From positions 15,624,001 to 15,688,000 of the forward strand of contig NC_090128.1 in the NCBI RefSeq assembly GCF_040581485.1: a stretch of DNA of 64,000 nucleotides, given 5' to 3'. The stretch is from Linepithema humile (taxonomy: Eukaryota > Arthropoda > Insecta > Hymenoptera > Formicidae). Of the stretch, positions 1-11,742 are shown piece by piece. Within the stretch, counting starts at the first letter, position 1, and each line of letters starts with the position of its first letter. The notes beneath the pieces are model-generated. The model was not told where the DNA came from, made no database searches, and worked only from the letters and a program-made list of their open reading frames with translations. Position numbers and translations under genes: made by a program.

Positions 1-1268
1 GTTACGCGATATGCAAATAAGCCGAAATATTTCGTGCATATTTTCGAATGCTTCGTATATATAATATTAATCGAAAATAAGTTAAATTTTTGGAGAAAGA
101 AGCACGAATTTCTATAGAGAAGAATGAATATATTATTTCCTTGAAATCACATTGACATTCCTATTGAATAATGGACAGAAGCGAAAGAGCTTACGTATAA
201 AACGAGTATAACGTCATTCGGAAATGGGTTAATCGTAGAATGAGAAACTCTTTGACGAAAAAGCAGCGCGACATTTTTGCAAGAACGATGAATCATATTT
301 CCGCGGGAATGTGTTGGACGTTTATTCTAAAAACGAAGAAATAACAATTTATCATTTATGTTTTGCAAAAAATTTTTATTTAAAAAATTAAGAGAATCGA
401 GTTTTCATGACGTCTTATGATATTAAAATAGTTAAATTTCTCAAAGCAAATTAGTCAAACTAAAATAATGGTCGTTTATTCTGCAGTAAGGCACTGTTGC
501 AGAGTCTTATTATCGATTTGCTAAAAATGCAACGCGAAGGGGGAGCCACCTTTATGTCGATTTCGCAAACATCACATAATCAGCAGCAAAACCACCGATG
601 CTTTTGTAGTAATTGATCTATTATCATAATGCACGTATTTGCGAGATTCCGCATCAATTAACGTTGCCACAGTGCGGGATGCATCATGTTATCGTCGCGC
701 AAACGTCGAGTAAATCATTCATAATCAACAAGTTTCACTCACGCCGTAATTTGTTTTCACGTTCATCACTTTACGATATTTTACAATGAATCTTTCGATA
801 CGTCAACTAATTAATAAAGCAGACTCGTGCGAGCGCTCTACCAAGCTTTCTGGCATTGCTGATTCGCTAATAGCTTTATTTTTTAAATTCTTTAAATATT
901 ATATATTATTCTCGATGATTTAACTCGATGATTTGGCTACAAAATACAATATTCACAATTTATAATTATCAATGCAAATTAAAGTTTTGCAAATTCAAAT
1001 TTTAATTGTGGAGATATTTGAGTTTATTGGAATCTGAATAAATATCAATAATATGTTATGAAATTAATTATTTATTAAAACACACATATGTGCCGGTGAT
1101 TATAAAAAAGTGGATTATAAAAAGTGGATTAAGTGAAAAATTTTGACAATTTTTTATTTTGAGACATGTCGATTTTATAGATCTATATAACACAAAATAA
1201 ATAATAAAATCAATTTTAAAGAATTTTTTACTTAGCTCACTTTCATTATCCCGGCGCGCACGCACGCG

Positions 1269-1272
<4 letters not shown>
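1..1272. other. AT-rich noncoding stretch
   Basis: I see no exon-like frame here and no recognisable element. The sequence is AT-rich with stop codons in all frames. It could be intergenic DNA or the 5' intron of the brp locus; nothing in it decides between these. Confidence 0.5.

Positions 1273-1342
<70 letters not shown>
1273..1342. repeat. (CA)n microsatellite, about 35 units
   Basis: An uninterrupted CA dinucleotide run follows a short CG/CA-mixed lead-in (about 1256-1272). The minus-strand frame through it gives only a poly Cys-Val peptide and is not a gene. Confidence 0.97.
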
Positions 1343-1346
<4 letters not shown>

Positions 1347-1432
1347 AATTACATCAATTTTACTATATATAATATATGTAGACACAAGACACAATTGTAC
1401 ATAATAAAAAATACATGTTAATTTAAAAAATC

Positions 1433-1594
1433 AAGGTGTCTTTGAAATGACCTTAACAACTTCGCTTAAAAAAGAATTAATTTTATCACACAATGCCCGC
1501 TTCGATACCAAACAGTCGCTGGAAAATAAGAATTTCATATTTCGTTCAGTTTCAGAAATATTAACCTGTACATCTTTAGTGAACCATCCTGTAT
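1433..1594. mobile_element. possible short mariner-type MITE
   Basis: The left end reads CAAGGTGTCTTTGAAATGA. The right end, read inward on the other strand, is CAGGATGGTTCACTAAAG. Both ends resemble the CAGGGTG termini of mariner/Tc1-derived MITEs. The inverted repeats are imperfect and the right side is followed by TA. Short open frames on both strands cross it and are not convincing genes. Confidence 0.35.
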
Positions 1595-1614
1595 ATATAA
1601 TTACTATATATATA

Positions 1615-1860
1615 GGGTGTCCCGTTTTATTTTTGACAGTCAAATATCTCAAAAAATATGGGAGATACGGAAAAATGTTTTAGACAAAAATTGTACAGTC
1701 TCAAGGGGGATAAATAATGGTAAAATTAATTTTCGAAAAAAAAAATTTTTTTTAAGTTATATGAAGGTCCTCTTCATTTTTTAAAATGGAACTATGCTGA
1801 TTTTTTTATATAAATCGATTTCTCGTAATATTCGGCGCTAAAAGTTACAAGGATAGGATG
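1615..1860. mobile_element. diverged partial copy of the AGGGTGTCCC MITE family
   Basis: This runs collinear with the left half of the foldback element at 30963-31441. Both start AGGGTGTCCC, then have a TTTTATTTT stretch and ACAGTCAAATATCT, followed by matching blocks around AGGG(A)…ATAA, an AAGGTC segment and an AAATGGAA segment in the same order. The opposite inverted end is not found nearby, so this looks like a truncated or decayed copy. Confidence 0.5.
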
Positions 1861-2038
1861 GCCAAAAATTGAATAGTTTATGAGATATTTTATACTTTAA
1901 TTTGACATAATTTTACATAAACTATGAAATACCTCGTTAAATATTCATTTTTCAATTATTTTACCTCAACACTTTTATGCACAAAATAATCGGACTCAGT
2001 AATCATTTAAATTTTCACAAATATATGCGTATTATAAA

Positions 2039-2132
2039 TTATAAAATGTCGTATGTTACATAATTTACTATACACATATGTATATAATAAACTATATATA
2101 TCGTAAATTATGTAACACACGACATTTTATAA
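2039..2132. repeat. inverted repeat, 29-bp arms
   Basis: The arms are 2039-2067 and 2104-2132, complementary with one mismatch, around a 36-bp TA-rich centre. It may be a tiny hairpin MITE or the remains of a palindromic element. It encodes nothing. Confidence 0.75.
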
Positions 2133-2144
2133 TAAGAGAAATAA

Positions 2145-2976
2145 ATTGGTGTAAAACAACACATAGTTGTCTTTAAGAAAAAATATGATATGATATCATT
2201 TCAGCTACATTTTTTTTTTAAAGATAACTATGTGTTTTTTTTTTACACCAGTGCTCGGAATTAGTCTGAACATTTCAGCCGATTTCCGTGGTATACGCCT
2301 CCTTTCCTCTTCTTACCGCGCGCGCCGCAGCCGCTAGGGCCAGCGCCGCCGAGCGTTAGGAGCGACACTATCTGATTATGAGTGGGTTCTTCTCCCTATT
2401 TATTAAAATTTAAAAAATGTATTAAAATTTATTAAAAATAAATTTTTTATTTTTAAATTTATTAAGTGGAAATATTTTAATAGATTTCTATGTCACCCAT
2501 GAGGTACTAATACTGACACGTTTTTCAAAAAGTGGTTTTTATCTACATTATTGCATCAATTGTTCATTCTCATAAAAGGCCAAGAAAATCTAATTAAGAA
2601 AATCTCTTTTATATATATTTTTTTTTAAATTAAGAATTTATTTTTATCTTTAGTGGAATAGGTCTACGGGGGAAACCACTTAAAAAAAAAACGCGTCAGC
2701 ATTAGTATCTCATGGGTGACGTCAAAATCTATTGAAATATTTCCACTTAATAAATTTAAAATTAAAAAATTTATTTTTAATAAATTTTAATACATTTTTT
2801 TTAATTTTAATAAATAGGGAGAAGAACCCACTCACAATCAGATAGTGTCGCTCCTAACGCTCGGCGGCGCTGGCCCTAGCGGCTGCGGCGCGCGCGGTAA
2901 GGAGAGGAAAAGAGGCGTATACCACGGAAATCGGCTGAAATGTTCAGACTAATTCCGAGCACTGTTTTACACCAAT
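2145..2976. mobile_element. outer palindromic MITE, interrupted by a second element
   Basis: The ends ATTGGTGTAAAACA (2145-2158) and TGTTTTACACCAAT (2963-2976) are perfect inverted complements. The segment 2146-2248 folds on itself, with ACACATAGTTGTCTTT pairing AAAGATAACTATGTGT. Removing the inner element (2249-2964 plus one copy of its 8-bp duplication) restores a hairpin element of about 108 bp. No clear target duplication of the outer element is seen. Confidence 0.65.
2249..2964. mobile_element. foldback hAT-like non-autonomous element with 8-bp target duplication
   Basis: The termini are CAGTGCTCGG…CCGAGCACTG, with near-perfect inverted arms of about 290 bp (2249-2538 and 2675-2964). 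The flanking direct repeats TTTTACAC (2241-2248 and 2965-2972) form an 8-bp target-site duplication. A CAGTG start with an 8-bp duplication fits the hAT superfamily, though this is an inference from ends alone. The arms carry a strikingly GC-rich block (about 2317-2360, repeated inverted near 2855-2900) inside otherwise AT-rich DNA. There is no transposase. The arms differ by only a few bases, which suggests a young element or arm conversion. Confidence 0.85.
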
Positions 2977-4040
2977 CGAGGAAACTCAATAGCAACTCCA
3001 TTAAATTTTAGTTAAGTTATTCTGTCGCCTTGTTGCCATTTATTTTGCGGTTTAGTAATACATTGTTAAATACATTCATAAATTCGGAGAAACCATGGAA
3101 AATTGTAAAAAATATATTGGACAAAAACAGTGATACGGATTGAAATCATGAGAAAACGATATCATTTTATTTCTTTTTTTTTATGCGATTAATCAAATCC
3201 GTAGTTATAGTTACGCAATTTTCTCGTGTTTATATGCGTACGCTTTTATATACACATATGTATGTAGACGCATCGCAACGAGTGAGTCATTGCCCCCGCG
3301 ACTGGAAGAATCTCAAAGAGCTAGATATATTTCTCTGGCCGACTGCCCACGTTCGTGTCTCTATCCCTGTGGCTGAGTAAACGCGCGCCGTTAGGCATTT
3401 CCTTGCGAGACGTGTGTACGCTGGACTTACATCAATCCATTATTCTCGTCGTCTTGTTCGAAATTCGTAATCATGGACGTGCTGGGAATACTGTAAATTA
3501 TACCGATGACCGTTTATTTTTACATGATTTCCATTTCCATTCCACCAGCGACAATCGGATCGAATCTTCCGATAAATTAAAGATACAAATTTAGATTTAC
3601 CATGTAAAATGTAAAAAATTGTGATAAAACTTTTTTTCCGTTACACTGTGTTCATAAAATGAAAAATAAATAAAACGCATTAAATTGTAAAAGTAATAAA
3701 AAAAGTAAATATAATTCACAATAACATGCGTAATATCTGTTTTATTCAAATAATATTTACGTTTTTTTTTTGTCTTAAGATTCAAATGGGCGCATCTATT
3801 AGATTTTACGAAATTTAAATCAATTTTATTTATAATTTTACATAATTAAAAGTACTTTTAATTAAACGCGGAATCTCATTTTTTAAAAAATCCGGGCAAA
3901 GTCATGTTAATAATTTTGCATGACAGCATCTTCCAACTCTCCGTCGGGAAATTTTATAAAAGTTTAATCGTGACTTTCGCTCTGTAAAAATTAACAACAA
4001 TAATTGTAAATCGATTTGTTCTCACTTTAAGACTCTTTTG

Positions 4041-4043
<3 letters not shown>
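2977..4043. other. noncoding, no recognised features
   Basis: Short open frames at 3183-3594 overlap in different phases. They lack splice context or recognisable peptides and I treat them as chance. Confidence 0.45.

Positions 4044-4092
<49 letters not shown>
4044..4092. repeat. (CT)n microsatellite, about 24 units
   Basis: A pure CT dinucleotide run. The flanking open frames are Ser-Leu and Arg-Glu repeats produced by it. Confidence 0.97.
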
Positions 4093-4094
<2 letters not shown>

Positions 4095-5597
4095 CCTGTT
4101 ATAACGCAAGATTCTATGAGAAATCGGAAATCGGAAGAATCTGCTGAACAAGCTAATATCGCCGTACCTTACGTTGCGAGAAGTAGAAGAGCGCGAGCGA
4201 GAAAGAAACGTCGAAAGAAATAATCCTCGTTTGTCTCTCTCGATGGTGCTGAGAGAGTAAGCGGAGTCTTCGATCGATCCGCACAGCCTCCGGCGGGTTC
4301 TTCCTGCACCCTTCCTTTCTTCCATTAACATCGAGAACGGAAGAATGGAATGCGTAAAAGAAGGCATTAAACTGTCAGCGAAGATAAAAAAAAGTAATCT
4401 AGACGGGAGCGCGGAATTAATTTTGCTTCACGAGTCAGTAAGCGATATTCAAAATTGGTGCAACATGACTCGCGAGTAATACGGTTTGACTTCTAGAATT
4501 TCGTGAGACTCCTGGCTAATATTCTTTTACATCTTGCGACGACATACAACGCGGAAATTATATTAATTTTTGCGCAAATTATTGCAGTATCAGAGGTAAC
4601 GTCTATGAACTGAACATTATATGTGTACGCTTTGTGAAAACATATTGAGAATGTTCGTAGCATCCAAACTTTCTCAATAATTGGGTGGCATGATATAGCA
4701 GGTTCAATATTCGAAGCATCAAAGTTAAGTAATTAAGATTATGTTATAAGTGCGTTTCATAAACTTGTGAATATTATTAGAAAAAGTAAAAAGTTGTTTT
4801 TTTAATTTATGAATAATATGAATTTTATGTCATATTAACACAACTAGAATTGGTCGGTAAAAATATATAAAATATTATCCGGTAATGATATTTAAATGTA
4901 AAATAATTTCAACTTTTATATTCTTTGTTCAATGAAATAAATCATTATAAATATTTAAAAAATCTACTGATACGCTCATTTAGCGTTCTATATTTAAAAA
5001 TTTTATTAAAATTATCAGAATAATCAAAAATTATCAAAACATAATAAAATGGCTGAGTATGCACCTGTTTAACAATTATTCGCCGTTTCTGGATCTTTTT
5101 GAAGATCTCGCGAAATCGTCCGACTGTAGAAACAGCGTTCAAATTAATGCTAAATTAAAAATTATGAGATCGCATTTGACTGTGCAGAGTTATCTATTTA
5201 TCCTGTGTCGCGAAATGGAGACCTAGTTAACTTGCTATTGAATAGAAATGAGATATTATCTTATTTGCAAGTAAAACTGATAACCCAATTATTTTTCAAA
5301 AAATTTTGATCTCTCAACTAGTTTAGCTAACATTATAATTTGGCTCAAAACTTTATTCTAATAAAGATTTTCTTCGAGATTGCGCGTCGAAGTACGTAAT
5401 AGCAAAATTCAAAATTTTTATATTTTAATAATTTGCTTAATTAACAATTTTTGATGAACTTGAAATTAATTTTTATCAAAAATGTGTTTTAATCACATTT
5501 TAAAACTTTATTTTTATCACAGTTTGATTTTAATTAAAATATCTTTTAACGTCACATCTTATATAGTTAACTTTAATTGGGTTTCTAAAGACTCGAA
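4093..5597. other. noncoding, no recognised features
   Basis: About 200 bp after the CT run are moderately GC-rich, and the rest is AT-rich. No splice-bounded coding segment or transposon end was recognised. Confidence 0.45.
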
Positions 5598-5993
5598 CAC
5601 TCAAAAAAATATTTCGCTGATGTAGTTAGATTTCTAGATATCGCAACAAGAATGTATCGCTATTTTTCGTATCTGTGAAAACATTGTTTGTCACATATAG
5701 AATTTATAGCAGTAATGTTCTAGCAATAGCTTCTGAAAAATTTAGGTACCATTGCTAAATGTTATTCATTGCATGATCTAACACGTGATTGATCTTATAC
5801 AGATAGGCGCTTTAGAGAAACTTTCTTTTTAAAGTTCACAAACAATACAGATATATATTCTGTTTCTGTCATCTAAACTGATTAAGTAATTACATATGCA
5901 ATATCACAACAGTTGCTAATCATTTATCTGTTTTAGTTAATTTTTTACACCTAGAAAATTTTAGCTATTATTGCAAGATCATTTTTTTGAGTG
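5598..5993 (+). mobile_element. 396-bp MITE family, copy 1
   Basis: The element is bounded by CACTCAAAAAAAT and its inverted complement ATTTTTTTGAGTG. Its interior is almost identical to 16410-16805 and to the reverse complement of 24119-24514, with only a handful of base differences in 396. It is flanked by AA on both sides (5596-5597 and 5994-5995). The CACT terminus and 2-bp duplication suggest a non-autonomous CACTA/CMC-type DNA transposon. That class call is an inference, since no transposase is present. Confidence 0.85.
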
Positions 5994-7926
5994 AAAGGTA
6001 TACGAATAAATCTACATAATGCACAATATATTTTATTCGCCAATAATTGCATATTAGCCTTGTTTAAGCGAAAGTGACAAAAATGAATACGAACAGGCGA
6101 GATGAATAACTAATAATGAACAAACTGTGTAATCTTGAAGTTGCCTGTCTGGATGTGGGTCGATTTTGCGCCGTATAAATATATATATAGGCACCATTGT
6201 CGCGGGATGTGAATCTGTTCGTGCCTGAGTGTGCCGACAATACCGTCTCTCATCTCATGAATGTTCACACGCCACTGTAATTCATCTGGAGTTGCAGCTG
6301 CCATCCAGGGCCGCGGCAACACGAAGACAGATGACTGACTTAGGAAGCGACATTACTGTGCTGCCGTCGATAAAGAACGCGTAATGCAGCACTTGTATCT
6401 GACATTCTTAATTATTCATCTATTATATATATTCTGTTCTATCTAATGATGCACCATGCCACACAGTGTTCGCTATATCAGAAGCAACAAAGATATTTAG
6501 TCTATATTTATTAAATATTCAAACGCCACAATATTTATTTAAGTAGTTTATGCAAATAGTTATCTTTTGATTAATATTTCACGAGACTGTTACTAATTAA
6601 TAATTTTTGAAGTCCTTTTTATAAGAATATATAATCGATAATCGATTAGTTATAAAAAATAATTTTTGTATGCGAATAATCAAGATTGCCACTGATCTTA
6701 GAAAATACGAAACTTGATGTGATGCTTATTTTTCAAGCAGAAAAATAAGATTCTTCTTTCGTTTAATTACCTTGCGGGTCACTCTAGTAATCTGTCTTAT
6801 TTTTGCGTTCAATATTTTTTTTGTCGAATCCGTAGCCTTGTCGTTTCCATCTTTTCTCACATCTGTTCTCTCAGGTCGATGGATTCTCGTCCGTTTTCTT
6901 TTTTCCTCTTTCGATATTCCGCTTTCTTGCCAAGCTCGTCTAGCGACAAACCTTGCATTACAAGGACGAGAGCGACATGCATATTAAAAGCTTAAATTCT
7001 TTCAAAGTCTACCGAGAAAATAGTTCTCAAACTTTCACGGCTTTATTTTAACCGCGCTAGCGCAGTTCTGTTAACTCTAAGCTATCAACATAAATTTTCC
7101 AATATACGATTATTACGAATGTTCACAAAACATGACAAAACTAATCTTTGCCTATACAATTTTATATGTTTAAGAAAAAAAAACGGAATTTTTTGCAAAA
7201 ACAAAAATTGTGTAAATATAGCAGAATAACTCCTTTAAAGCAAGTGATATAAATAATGCGTTTCACACGTGTTACAGTCACTAATCGCCCTGTTATAAAT
7301 ACGGGATTAATCGCGCGATATCTGATGCTTTCTCCTCATTATTCTCCCTTTTGCCCGCTAAGTTATGTTCTCGTATTTACACCCGTCGCTTATATTGATC
7401 GGGCCACTGTTTATTCTGACACCGCCAATGAATGATTAATAAATGGCAGAATGTCGAAGGACATGCGCCGATCGGCGATGGAAAATATCCTTGAGACATT
7501 GGAAAGCTTTTCTCCCAGCGGCGACAATTTAGTCGCTGAACTCGGAGCAATGCGATCGCGCTATACTTATACAACGTGGCATAGAACCTTGTTATCCATT
7601 TCGTTATATTTAGGCCAATCGATATGAAATGGATATATTATATTTCTATGCGATCGCAATCACATGTGAGCTGATCAATGCAAAAATGTCAACTTTTAGT
7701 TGATGGCGCTTGAAATAATCGCTCGAGTAAATCCGAGCCGTTTATTTCGAAACTTGTCCAATTTTACAATGCTGTAAATTTCAGCAAGATGCAAATATAA
7801 AATGACACGGTACCGGAAAATCTTCGAAATTCTATTTACATTACTTCCGAACAAAATAATTTATTTAATTGCATTTTGCATTTAGACTTATGTCATCGTC
7901 TTGTTACAAATTATATTAATATTTAA
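5994..7926. other. noncoding, no recognised features
   Basis: The segment 6110-6322 is somewhat GC-richer and open on the minus strand for 70 codons, but I recognise no protein. The 6772-6987 frame looks hydrophobic but begins at a non-ATG codon and has no supporting context. Confidence 0.4.
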
Positions 7927-8595
7927 TACAAAATAACTATATTTTACAATTTTACAATTGCAATCAATATCCTACTTAATAACTGTTTTCCTATCAATTT
8001 TATTTTTTCGACTATACATAATAGGCTTAAGTTTTTAATTCATAAAAAATCTAGTGACTTTAATTTAATTAGTAATTGTTCAAACAATATTTATGACAAT
8101 AATGACTTCAAGACTTTTTTTACCATTCCTTACATTCCTTCGGTTTATAAAGATTTTAACTCCATAGCCAGAAGCTTCAATTTAAAATTATCATGTTCAA
8201 TTCCTAACAATCTAACACAATTCATACGGACGGGGAAAGACAGTTTAAATAAATTTTCACATTGTCAGGTTGTTTACATGATATCATGTCGAGATTGTGA
8301 GAAAACTTACGTGGGTCAGACAAAAAGACAGCTTAATACTAGAATTAAAGAACACAAGAATGACATAAAAAAGAGCTGTTCCCCCTCTGTTATATCCAAA
8401 CATAAATTGGATTTTTCTCACGATTTTGACTGGGACAATGTGAGAATTCTGGACGGAGAACCTTCTTATGGAAAGAGATTGATATCCGAAATAGTGTTTA
8501 TAAAAAGACAACGTGCAGGCTTGAACAATCAAAATGACACAGAACGGTTACCTGACTCTTATCTCCCCATTATTAATTTGTTTCCCCCGTTATAA
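7927..8595 (+). pseudogene. Penelope-like element fragment: GIY-YIG endonuclease C-terminus
   Basis: This frame is open from just after a TAA at 7924 and ends at a stop (222 codons). From the Met at 8278 it has a Cys-x-x-Cys pair (C4, C7), then YVGQTKRQL (Y11-G13) with the VVYMI strand just before it. These are the two signature strands of a GIY-YIG nuclease. TRIKEH supplies the expected Arg (R22), E71 sits in LISEIVFIKR, and Asn83/84 follows. This order, a Cys-bearing linker followed by GIY-YIG at the C-terminus, is that of Penelope-like retroelements. The element is 5' truncated: no reverse transcriptase motifs are visible upstream, so it should be immobile. The surviving domain is unbroken, pointing to recent insertion. 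Confidence 0.85.
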
Positions 8596-9180
8596 TTGTA
8601 TCGTTTTTCTTTTCATATATTAATTCCTGTATTCCCCTCCTAGGTACTTATACCCTCCCCTCCATACTCCTTGTTCTTTCCGTCCCCCCCATCTCCACCG
8701 CCCTCTCACTAATCTTTCATCGCTTGAATTTATCGTTATTCTATCACGTACATTGAGGTTTCAACCATCACATTATATGGTTCTAAGTTTTTTCTCCTAC
8801 CTCGTTCCATCTTGTGTGGACGAGCTTTCTACTATGTTTAACACAAGTATGTAAAAATTGTTTCTTTTTTCTGTTTTTTCTGTTTGCGCTCAATTTGTAA
8901 CGGGAATTTTCTCATTTGGCTCTTTTTTATTACAGTTTAACGTGGTTTTAACTACTCTTCAGTTTATTATGTCAATTTTACTTCGTTTTTTGTATTTAAT
9001 TTTTGCGTTGCGTATTTATTGGATTTTGTAATAACATTGATAAAGGCCTGATGACAGGCTGAAACGTTTGTTCTTTAATGTATTGTTCAATGGTTATAAA
9101 TTAATACACGATAACCTTCGCACGAATATCTGGCTGTTGGCTCTTTACGCTCCTATCAAATTTATTGATTTTAACAATCA
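8596..9180 (+). mobile_element. 3' untranslated tail of the Penelope-like element
   Basis: This noncoding DNA follows the GIY-YIG frame and continues with C- and T-rich sequence. It contains a compact GCCTG-ATGA-CAGGC hairpin (9047-9060) followed by CTGAAACG. CTGATGA and GAAAC boxes of this kind are known in Penelope-like elements as hammerhead ribozyme cores, but here the short spacer does not form an obvious stem II. The right boundary is approximate. Confidence 0.45.
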
Positions 9181-11659
9181 TCAGAGCCTGATACATTTAT
9201 AATTTTTAAAATAACTATAGTTAACTATAGTTAACTATAGAAAATTTGAGTGAAATTTTATCACACAACATATATGTTATACGTTGCAACGTATAGCATT
9301 ATTATATTCATAGCATAATATATTCATTATGTTTTAACATTGACGTGCAGACAATATGAAAATATTATAATGAAAAGAGCAAAGGAGATTTCTTGGTATT
9401 AAATTCTTTTAATATTTTAGACTAGAAGCCATTTGCGTATAGCATTGTGCCTTGTAAATGCATATTACACGATAATACCGCGTTGGCGGACTTATATGCA
9501 TACACTTCTCCTTAATAAGAAGATGACTTTCAATAGGTATATCAAAACGGCATTTGCACAGTGTCCATATATTAATACTTATCATCATTTATCATCGTCA
9601 AAAAAGTTTAGTAACAAGTGAGTTTTGGCTTTTCGAAATTTATATTTTTTTTATAAAAAATTACTTTTACTTTTTCACATCTATTCTTAGCGCAAAATCT
9701 TTATCAACTTATTATGAAAGAAAATGCGTGTCACAACTCACGAAAAGATTTTCCAGACGCAAACTACAGTCAATTATGCAACAACCTTGAGGCATGGAAT
9801 ACACGATAACTAAGCCCAGCCTCGGACACGATCGATATCGAACGAATTTATGAGGACGTAGAAAACTTGACTGACTTTGCCGACACAATAGGTTGAGCTC
9901 TAAATAAACGGGAATATCAGAGCACTAAGTTACGTAAATTTTATGAAAAACTCTAATAACTTTTCGAGCTAATAAACTTTATCCTGTTTATGTGTGTGTG
10001 TTAAGTAATACATGCATATGCACAACAATTTTGTATTGATTTCTGAAATACATTAATATTTTTTTAATAAAGTGTGTAATATTGTTTCGCAATAATATTT
10101 TCTTTTACTGTTGAACTAATTTATTATATTAATAACAACTTTAAATTTGTTTCTAAAATTTTAATTTGTGTATGTCTGTCTAACTGATACTTCTAACAAG
10201 AATTCTTTTTTATTACTTGAACAGTGTAGTAATAAGTAGTGCTATAAGTATTATTACTATGTAAATTTTACAGAATATCCCCTTTGTTAGTTTTTTAGCC
10301 CTTGATGCACACACACGCACGCACGCAGAAAGGAACGGTGAGGGAAAAAGAGGGGGGGGGGGGAAATATAGAATATTATAATTCTCATCCATCGCTGTTG
10401 TGTAACAAAACTGTTCCCGTAGAATATCGAGTTTGTAAGATTAGAATTTATTACGTTTTGATTTCAAAAACATATCGAAGTGTATTATTATATTAAATTT
10501 AAGTAAGTTAAAAAAACTTGCGTTTAAAATATTGTAACAATTTTTATGCATAATATCGTCTTTTACAAAAATTCTTTAGTATTGTTATTACTGCATAGAA
10601 TCAATTTACAATACAATTTACAATATCTATTTTAACATAGTACTTGTATCCGAAAATATTTTCTCGTACTAAAAAAAGAAAAAAAGGTCGGTTTTGATAA
10701 CTCGAGCTTTTATCTCGAAACTTTCTGTTTGATACGAGCTCTCTGATGTCAGATATAACAGAATTCCATTCTCTCGTTATTGTATGCCGCTGTTAATAAT
10801 ATGAAAATTTATATCTACATGATTCACAGCCACTTATATATATTTTTTCGATCGCGGACAACTGCTTGGATACTTATTATGGCTTAACATTCGTGAAACT
10901 CGCATTGAGTAATAATAAATTATACTTTTGTATCGATGAAACAAAACAAAGTCATAGAAATGATTTTGTACTCGGCCGCTCGTTAAACTCAATGTTCCGC
11001 GCTCGTTTAATTCATAAAACTTGTGCACGTTATTTCTCAATCAGATCAGTTATATTATAAATCAAAAATATATCGGAGCGTGAAAAACATCGTTTCAGTG
11101 GGAAACTCACCTTTCTATCTGGGTCGCGTGCTGGAACATCTGGGTTATATCGGGGATATCCGATAAACTCCACTTTTATTCGACGTTTACGATCGATGGT
11201 TCCACCCGCACATTATCGAGAAAAACGCGTAATTCTTCCGTATATATGCAACCCGTATTCGCCGATCGAAACAAAAACGATCAGTATGCGTGTCAGTCGC
11301 GCGCTATTCGATTTAATCGAGCGTAAAAATATCCGTGCAAGTGGCGTTCTACAGGTTTATTTAGCACTTCCACAGCTTTCATGGATATTGACCAAAATAA
11401 TTTTATATGCATTTGGAATCCGCTAATATATATTCTCGCTAATATATTTTGAATGCGTTCGTTTTGTTGCAAATTTTTTCGTCTTAATGTAAAACTGCAA
11501 GAAAAATATATAAAGAAATAAGCAAATTTGAAAGAAAAGAATTTATGCCATATTTTTAATATTTATTAAAGATTGTTTATTGTTACAACTTGATTGTCAG
11601 GTTAACATTAAAAGTTAAGCAATTATAGAAAGAATGGAAAACATTATGAAATAAAAACC
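9181..11659. other. noncoding, minor repeats only
   Basis: It contains three tandem TAACTATAGT units (about 9215-9240), a perfect 18-bp palindrome TATACGTTGCAACGTATA (9278-9295), and a short CA/CG then G-run tract near 10308-10362. No exon was recognised. Confidence 0.45.
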
Positions 11660-11742
11660 CAGCAACATTGTGGTAATGTTGCAATATTGCTATAATGTTG
11701 CAACATTGCCGCAATGTTACTGCAATGTTTTGTGTTTGCTGA
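11660..11742. repeat. small palindromic cluster of AACATTGC/GCAATGTT units
   Basis: About 83 bp bounded by CAGCAA and TTGCTG, containing repeated direct and inverted copies of the half-site GCAATGTT (for example GTTGCAATATTGC and GTTGCAACATTGCC). It could fold into several alternative hairpins. It looks like a minimal palindromic MITE; no duplication of the target was recognised. Confidence 0.55.

Noticed and set aside
1068..1394. 108-codon Cys-Val-rich frame on the - strand
   Set aside because: Translation of the CA microsatellite.
9278..9295. Perfect 18-bp palindrome TATACGTTGCAACGTATA
   Set aside because: Too short and isolated to assign a role. AT-rich palindromes of this size are expected occasionally.
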